Positions 8,191-11,664 of a stretch of 11,664 bases of DNA are shown here, piece after piece. Position 1 is the stretch's first letter; every line of letters begins with the position of its first letter. A model generated the notes under the pieces. That model worked only from the letters and a program-made list of their open reading frames with translations. It did no database searches and was not told the DNA's origin. Where the stretch lies: assembly GCA_016735415.1 (NCBI GenBank), contig JAERRP010000248.1, positions 1-11,664 of the forward strand, read 5' to 3'. Source of the DNA: Desulfobacterales bacterium (GTDB taxonomy: Bacteria; Desulfobacterota; Desulfobacteria; Desulfobacterales; UBA5852). The position numbers and the translations under genes were made by a program.

Positions 8191-8709
8191 ATGAAACTGA
8201 CCGATTTACAACCGCTTGAAAAATGGGCTGAACTGGAAAAGGCTATCCATCGGAAATCAGGCCTGCGTTCACGGGTCTACGATGTCGATGGGGTGGGCAT
8301 TACCGACAAAACAGAGCCCGCCAACAAGCTTTGTCCGGAAATTAGAGCAACGTCCAAAGGTTTGACCTTTATTTGCGCCGTGGCGCATCAGAATCTGGCG
8401 GCCATGGCCCGGAACACCCGCAAACCCGTGATCGAGGAATGCGATGCCGGTCTGATCAAGATTGTCGTGCCGATTTTTGTCGGTGATGAATTCGTCGGGG
8501 CCGCCGGCGGTTGCGGTCTTCTGATGGCCGACGGCGAAGTGGATGACTTCATGATCAATAAAACCACGGATCTGCCCGAAGACCGTATTGCCGCCCTGAT
8601 TGAAGATTTGGGCACGATCACCTCGGCACAGGCGGCGGAACTGACCGCTTTTATCGAGCGCGAAATCCAGCGCGTGATTGAGGCGTTTCGGGCGGGACGA
8701 AAATACTGA
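8191..8709 (+). CDS. Free-standing PocR-domain sensory protein
   Basis: The 172-residue protein is almost entirely one PocR domain, the PAS-related ligand-binding domain first described in the propanediol regulator PocR. Recognisable pieces are the N-terminal helix and GLRSRVYDVDGVGITD, the CAVAHQNLAAMA stretch (Cys62, His66), IEECDAGL (Cys84), and VVPIFVGDEFVGAAGGCGLL (Cys108). A fourth cysteine is Cys48 (LCPE). There is no DNA-binding, kinase or other output domain, and no signal peptide, so it is probably a cytoplasmic sensor that works through a partner. A C-terminal helix (about 145-170) may mediate dimerisation. It lies 44 nt after oleD with its own ribosome-binding site and could be co-transcribed with the ole genes. 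PocR domains have been predicted to sense simple hydrocarbon derivatives; a link to the olefin pathway is my inference. Its 3' end is overlapped by the opposite-strand chimeric ORF. Confidence 0.75.
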   Translation: MKLTDLQPLEKWAELEKAIHRKSGLRSRVYDVDGVGITDKTEPANKLCPEIRATSKGLTFICAVAHQNLAAMARNTRKPVIEECDAGLIKIVVPIFVGDEFVGAAGGCGLLMADGEVDDFMINKTTDLPEDRIAALIEDLGTITSAQAAELTAFIEREIQRVIEAFRAGRKY

Positions 8710-9004
8710 ATCCGATCTTGAGCACCTTACGCGCCGAAAAACCGGTGATCTTCTCGATGGCCGGGTTGATATAGACCATTTTAACTTCCTGGCAACGTCC
8801 TTTTTCCCACACGGACACATAGGGGGCGTCAATGCGATCGGCATAATGATCCCAACCCTCATCAGCATGCCGGACCGTGATCTGAAACCGATAGCGGTTT
8901 TCTCCCATCGGTACGGCTTCAACCGCTTCCACGTCAGCCTCCCCGGCCCAGGTGGTTCCCGCCGCTAATAACATCCAGGCCAGCGTCATGATGCGCAGAT
9001 TCAT
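8651..9004 (-). CDS. Chimeric, probably decayed small secreted-protein gene fused in frame to a PAS-domain fragment
   Basis: The 117-residue reading frame has three parts. Residues 1-20 form a clear signal peptide (a hydrophobic stretch ending TTWAG). Residues 21-57 belong to a small periplasmic family of unknown function, recognised by its VRHADEGWDHYADR motif; members normally continue with roughly 60 more residues. From residue 58 the sequence switches to a PAS-domain start, visible as VYINPAIEKITGFSARKVL (residues 77-95), which breaks off near residue 95-99. The rest is antisense of the PocR gene up to a chance stop. Both recognisable parts are truncated, and a PAS domain behind a secretion signal with no membrane anchor makes little sense. 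A deletion or recombination scar is the likely origin. A good ribosome-binding site (AGGA at 9013-9016, 8 nt before the ATG) suggests the start is still functional. It lies 67 nt after the membrane-protein gene. Confidence 0.55.
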   Translation of the reverse strand: MNLRIMTLAWMLLAAGTTWAGEADVEAVEAVPMGENRYRFQITVRHADEGWDHYADRIDAPYVSVWEKGRCQEVKMVYINPAIEKITGFSARKVLKIGFSIFVPPETPQSRAGFRAR

Positions 9005-9010
9005 GCTCGA

Positions 9011-9018
9011 TTTCCTTT
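9011..9018 (-). promoter_or_regulatory. Ribosome-binding site of the chimeric secreted-protein ORF
   Basis: Read on the minus strand this is AAAGGAAA, with the AGGA core 8 nt before the ATG at 9004. It supports that start. Confidence 0.5.
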
Positions 9019-9071
9019 CCGTTCGGCTTTATCCGAAAGCAGCTCATAAATGTGGTGGGGAGTGTTCGTCT

Positions 9072-9899
9072 TCACGGCGATTGACTTTTGAATTTTTCGC
9101 CGGGCGGCATTTCTCCGTCGCCTTCGCGCCAGGCCACGAGTCGCGCCGGATCGCGTTGATCATCCAGTCTTCTTGGGGTCTGGCCGTGTTTATACGCCAG
9201 TTCCAGGCGATGTTTCTCCAGTTCGGTCCGGCTTTCGATGGATTTGCGGGCCAGGAGATATCGCAGGTAAATCACCCATGTCAGCAGGCCCAGTGAAACC
9301 GCGGCCGCAATGATGAAAAACCACTTGTAGCGGATAAGCGTGTCGATTCCGGCCTGACTGATATGGACGATGAAATTGGGGACCACCCAATAAGTCATGA
9401 TACCCATCAGCACCAGAAAGCCGATGATGAAAATATTATAGCGGCTGATACGCACCAGGAAACGTTCAAGCATCGAAGCATCGGCGGAGGGACTGAGGGC
9501 CTCTTCGCTTTCTTTGAGTTTATCGCCGTAAAAAATAGACAGATAGGCCTTGACCACGAAAGCAAACAACAGGATGCCGCCGACCGGCAAGCCGAAGGCC
9601 GCCACGAACCAGGCCCGGAAGGGAAAAGGAATCTCCCGGGTGTGCAGTTTGAGCTGGTATTGCGCGATCGGACCAAAATTCTGCTCGAAATAGTATTTGT
9701 CGAACTGACTGAGATTCCGGCCATCGGACTCATAAATCACTTCGCCCGTACTCGTCATGACCTGGATGACGGACTGACGCCCCGATTTCATGGCGGCCAG
9801 CACGAATATTTCGAGTTCGATCAAAAACAGGCCGACCGCGATCACGATAAAAAGAGTCCGGTTTTCCCTGATGATGGCCATGAGGGTTTTTTTTTGCAT
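9072..9899 (-). CDS. Unrecognised four-helix integral membrane protein
   Basis: I do not recognise this 275-residue protein. Hydrophobic segments at about 15-36, 97-122, 155-179 and 192-213 indicate four transmembrane helices. The basic N-terminus (KK, RENR) suggests it begins in the cytoplasm. Residues 37-95 would then form a periplasmic domain (containing MTSTGEVIYESDGRNL), 123-153 a cytoplasmic loop, and 214-275 a charged cytoplasmic tail. Residues 218-236 of the tail are rich in Glu, Arg and Lys and may be helical. The single anchored extracytoplasmic segment loosely recalls sensor proteins, but no HAMP, kinase or GGDEF output is present, so I assign no function. The start ATG at 9899 has no clear ribosome-binding site and is followed at once by nine A residues on the coding strand; Met7 (codon at 9881-9879) is an alternative start. 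Base composition looks less GC-rich than in the ole operon. Confidence 0.65.
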   Translation of the reverse strand: MQKKTLMAIIRENRTLFIVIAVGLFLIELEIFVLAAMKSGRQSVIQVMTSTGEVIYESDGRNLSQFDKYYFEQNFGPIAQYQLKLHTREIPFPFRAWFVAAFGLPVGGILLFAFVVKAYLSIFYGDKLKESEEALSPSADASMLERFLVRISRYNIFIIGFLVLMGIMTYWVVPNFIVHISQAGIDTLIRYKWFFIIAAAVSLGLLTWVIYLRYLLARKSIESRTELEKHRLELAYKHGQTPRRLDDQRDPARLVAWREGDGEMPPGEKFKSQSP

Positions 9900-10123
9900 T
9901 TCAATGACCGTTTGGTTTTAGGGATCGCTCAATTTTGATGAACGCGTAAAAAGTCACCCCGATACCGGCATCTCCGGGCCGCCATCGCCATGGCGCCGTC
10001 AAGCTCGGCACAGGCCCGATTTTCATATCACAAGCATCGTGCGGGACACAAGCAGGGCTCTTTGACGGGTATTGACCGGCGGTCGTGACCCGAAGGTCCT
10101 GGGGGCTGCTTCAAATAAGCGGA

Positions 10124-10918
10124 TCATCCCAGCAGGGCCCGATCCGATGTGAACGTTTCGCCCTGGGAGGCGTAAAACCGGGCCAGCAGGTCTTCGACCC
10201 CAAGCCCCGCCTTCTCTTCACCGGCCATATCCAGAATGATCTTTCCCCGGTGAAGCATAATCAAGCGGTTGCCGAATGCAAGCGCATAGGTCATGTTGTG
10301 GGTGACCATCAAGGTGGTCAGCCCGCGGGCTTCAATGATGTTGCGCGTCAGATCGAGAATCTGCGCTGCTGTCTTGGGGTCCAGTGCGGCCGTGTGCTCA
10401 TCGAGCAGAAGCACTTCGGGTTCGATCAGCGTGGCCATGATCATCGTGAGTGCCTGCCGCTGTCCACCGGAGAGTAAACCGACCCCGCTCTTCAAGCGAT
10501 CTTCCAGTCCCAGCCCGAGGATTTCAAGTTGTTCGCGAAAAAAGCGCCGATGACGAGATTTAACGCCAATTCCCAAACCGCGGCGCCGGCCCCTGTTTAT
10601 GGCCAGCGCCAGGTTCTGCTCGATGCTGAGCGATGCGCAGGTCCCCACCAACGGGTCTTGAAATCCCCGGCCGATCCATTGCGCCCGCCGGTATTCCGGC
10701 CAGACGGTAACATCCCTTCCCCCCAGCCGGACTTTTCCCGTGTCGATCGCGTAGGCACCGGCCAGACAATCGAGCAGGGTCGACTTGCCGGCGCCGTTTG
10801 ATCCGATGATGGTGACAAAATCCCCTTGGCGGACATGCAGATCGAGGTGGTCCAGGGCGGTGACTTCGTTGACCCCGCCGCGATGGAAATATTTGGTCAT
10901 TTCTTCCACACGAATCAT
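10124..10918 (-). CDS. ABC transporter ATP-binding protein (uncharacterised TrpXYZ-like importer class)
   Basis: This cytoplasmic ATPase of 264 residues powers import through the permease encoded just upstream. All nucleotide-binding motifs are intact: Walker A GSNGAGKST (39-47), Q-loop Gln87 in GFQDPLVG, signature LLSGGQRQ (148-155), Walker B VLLLDEH (169-175, catalytic Glu174) and H-loop His207 in MVTHNM. Length and motif spacing fit the COG1101-like ATPases that pair with a LivH/RbsC-type permease and a TrpX-like lipoprotein or periplasmic binding protein. The substrate cannot be read from the ATPase; some relatives are linked to tryptophan, many are unassigned. The start ATG overlaps the permease stop by 4 nt (ATGA), so the two are translated as an operon. 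The stop at 10124 is followed by 224 nt without a recognised gene. Confidence 0.88.
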   Translation of the reverse strand: MIRVEEMTKYFHRGGVNEVTALDHLDLHVRQGDFVTIIGSNGAGKSTLLDCLAGAYAIDTGKVRLGGRDVTVWPEYRRAQWIGRGFQDPLVGTCASLSIEQNLALAINRGRRRGLGIGVKSRHRRFFREQLEILGLGLEDRLKSGVGLLSGGQRQALTMIMATLIEPEVLLLDEHTAALDPKTAAQILDLTRNIIEARGLTTLMVTHNMTYALAFGNRLIMLHRGKIILDMAGEEKAGLGVEDLLARFYASQGETFTSDRALLG

Positions 10919-11664
10919 GCGTGGCTCCAGCGGGCCTTGATCAGCGGTACCGTCAGGGCCAATACCACCAGAAGGGCGGTGATCAGGTTCAAATCACTCG
11001 GTGTAAAGGCAAAGCCGCCCAGCTTGAAGCTCAAAGCCGCGGCAATGGCCACGCGATAGATCACCGATCCGAAAATTGCAGCGATGCAGCCGCGGGCAAT
11101 GCCGCCGCGACCGAACAATGTTTCTCCCACGATGACCGAAGCCAGGCCGGCAATAATGGTGCCGACCCCCATGTTCACATCGGCGGCGCCCTGGTTCTGG
11201 GCCACCAGGGCGCCGCTGGCCGCCACCAGGGCATTGGAAAGGCCGACTCCCAGAATGATGATATTGTGGGTGTTGACCCCCTGGGCGGTGATCATGCGCG
11301 GATTGTCGCCGGTGGCCAGAACGGCCAGACCCAGTTCCGTGTGTAAAAACCAGATCATCAATCCAGTCGCAACCAGCACACAGAGGGCGAAAAGCGCCGG
11401 TGCCGCCATATAACCCGGAATCCCCATTGCCATGATGGGATCAAGTGCCGTTTCAACGCCCAGCAGGGAAACGTTGGGGCCGCCCATGATGCGGATATTG
11501 ATGGAGTAGAGCGCAATCATGGTCAAAATCGAGGCCAGCAGGTGCAAAATCTTCAATTTGGTATTCAAGAGGGCCGTAACGCAGCCGGCCATAAAACCGG
11601 CCGTCATGGCCATCATCAGAGCGATAACCGGATTGATGCCATTTGATATGGCAACGGCCGATAC
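10915..11664 (-). CDS. ABC transporter permease, BPD_transp_2 family (5' partial)
   Basis: The frame is open to the window edge: beyond the first internal Met (11616) it continues upstream through VSAVAISNGINPVIAL, which fits the family, so the start lies outside. About 250 residues are visible, strongly hydrophobic with roughly seven or eight membrane segments. Recognisable blocks are LLNTKLKILHLLASILTM, ALYSINIRIMGGPNVSLL, TGDNPRMITAQGVN (the cytoplasmic coupling region) and GLASVIVGETLFGRGGI. These place it with COG4120-like permeases, the membrane partners of TrpXYZ-type importers in the branched-chain amino acid/ribose permease superfamily. It passes substrate from a periplasmic binding protein, whose gene is probably further upstream. 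Its stop overlaps the ATPase start by 4 nt. The substrate is unknown. Confidence 0.85.
   Translation of the reverse strand, partial: VSAVAISNGINPVIALMMAMTAGFMAGCVTALLNTKLKILHLLASILTMIALYSINIRIMGGPNVSLLGVETALDPIMAMGIPGYMAAPALFALCVLVATGLMIWFLHTELGLAVLATGDNPRMITAQGVNTHNIIILGVGLSNALVAASGALVAQNQGAADVNMGVGTIIAGLASVIVGETLFGRGGIARGCIAAIFGSVIYRVAIAAALSFKLGGFAFTPSDLNLITALLVVLALTVPLIKARWSHA

Noticed and set aside
8678..8968. Plus-strand 96-codon frame after the PocR gene
   Set aside because: It is the antisense of the signal-peptide/PAS ORF, whose protein signatures are clear on the minus strand. The plus frame has none.
9022..9037. Inverted repeat TTCGG/CCGAA between the two minus-strand genes
   Set aside because: A 5-bp stem without a U-tract is expected by chance and lies next to a ribosome-binding site.
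9986..9995. 10-bp palindrome CGCCATGGCG in the intergenic gap
   Set aside because: It is isolated and GC-rich, with no second copy or promoter nearby, so it is compatible with chance.
10087..10098. Small hairpin (GACC-UUCG-GGUC on the minus strand) 26 nt after the ABC ATPase stop, as a terminator
   Set aside because: The stem has only 4 bp and no U-tract follows. The stable UUCG loop is suggestive but not enough to call a terminator.

Overview
The window reads as GC-rich chromosomal DNA of a Gram-negative bacterium. A Desulfobacterota (Desulfobacterales-like) lineage is my best guess. It rests on gene content: a PUFA-synthase-type megasynthase, head-to-head hydrocarbon genes, a free-standing PocR domain and a PAS fragment. 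It is an inference, not a proven assignment.

Positions 1-8146 (+ strand) form one tight operon that starts before the window. The first gene is the 3' part of a PfaC-type polyunsaturated fatty acid (PUFA)/secondary-lipid synthase subunit. It has the end of an acyltransferase domain, a Pro-rich linker with a helical stretch, and four FabA-like hotdog domains arranged as two pairs. After 9 bp comes a complete oleA-oleB-oleC-oleD set, with junctions between 1-nt overlap and 1-nt gap. OleA joins two fatty acyl chains head to head to a beta-keto acid, OleD reduces the ketone, OleC closes a beta-lactone using ATP, and OleB decarboxylates it to a cis-olefin. The layout suggests that a dedicated synthase makes the acyl chain and OleABCD dimerises it into a long, probably polyunsaturated, hydrocarbon.

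Positions 8191-8709 (+) encode a small, free-standing PocR sensory domain 44 nt after oleD. PocR domains have been predicted to sense simple hydrocarbon derivatives, so its place beside a hydrocarbon operon is notable.

Positions 8651-9899 (- strand) hold two genes. One encodes an unrecognised four-helix membrane protein. The other, downstream of it, is a small secreted-protein gene that seems broken: its N-terminal half is spliced in frame to a PAS-domain fragment, and the ORF then runs into the antisense of the PocR gene.

Positions 9900-10123 are a 224-nt gap in which I recognise no convincing promoter, terminator or RNA. Positions 10124-11664 (-) carry the ATPase and the partial permease of an ABC importer of the uncharacterised TrpXYZ-like class; the permease begins outside the window. 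I saw no tRNA, rRNA, CRISPR array or insertion sequence.
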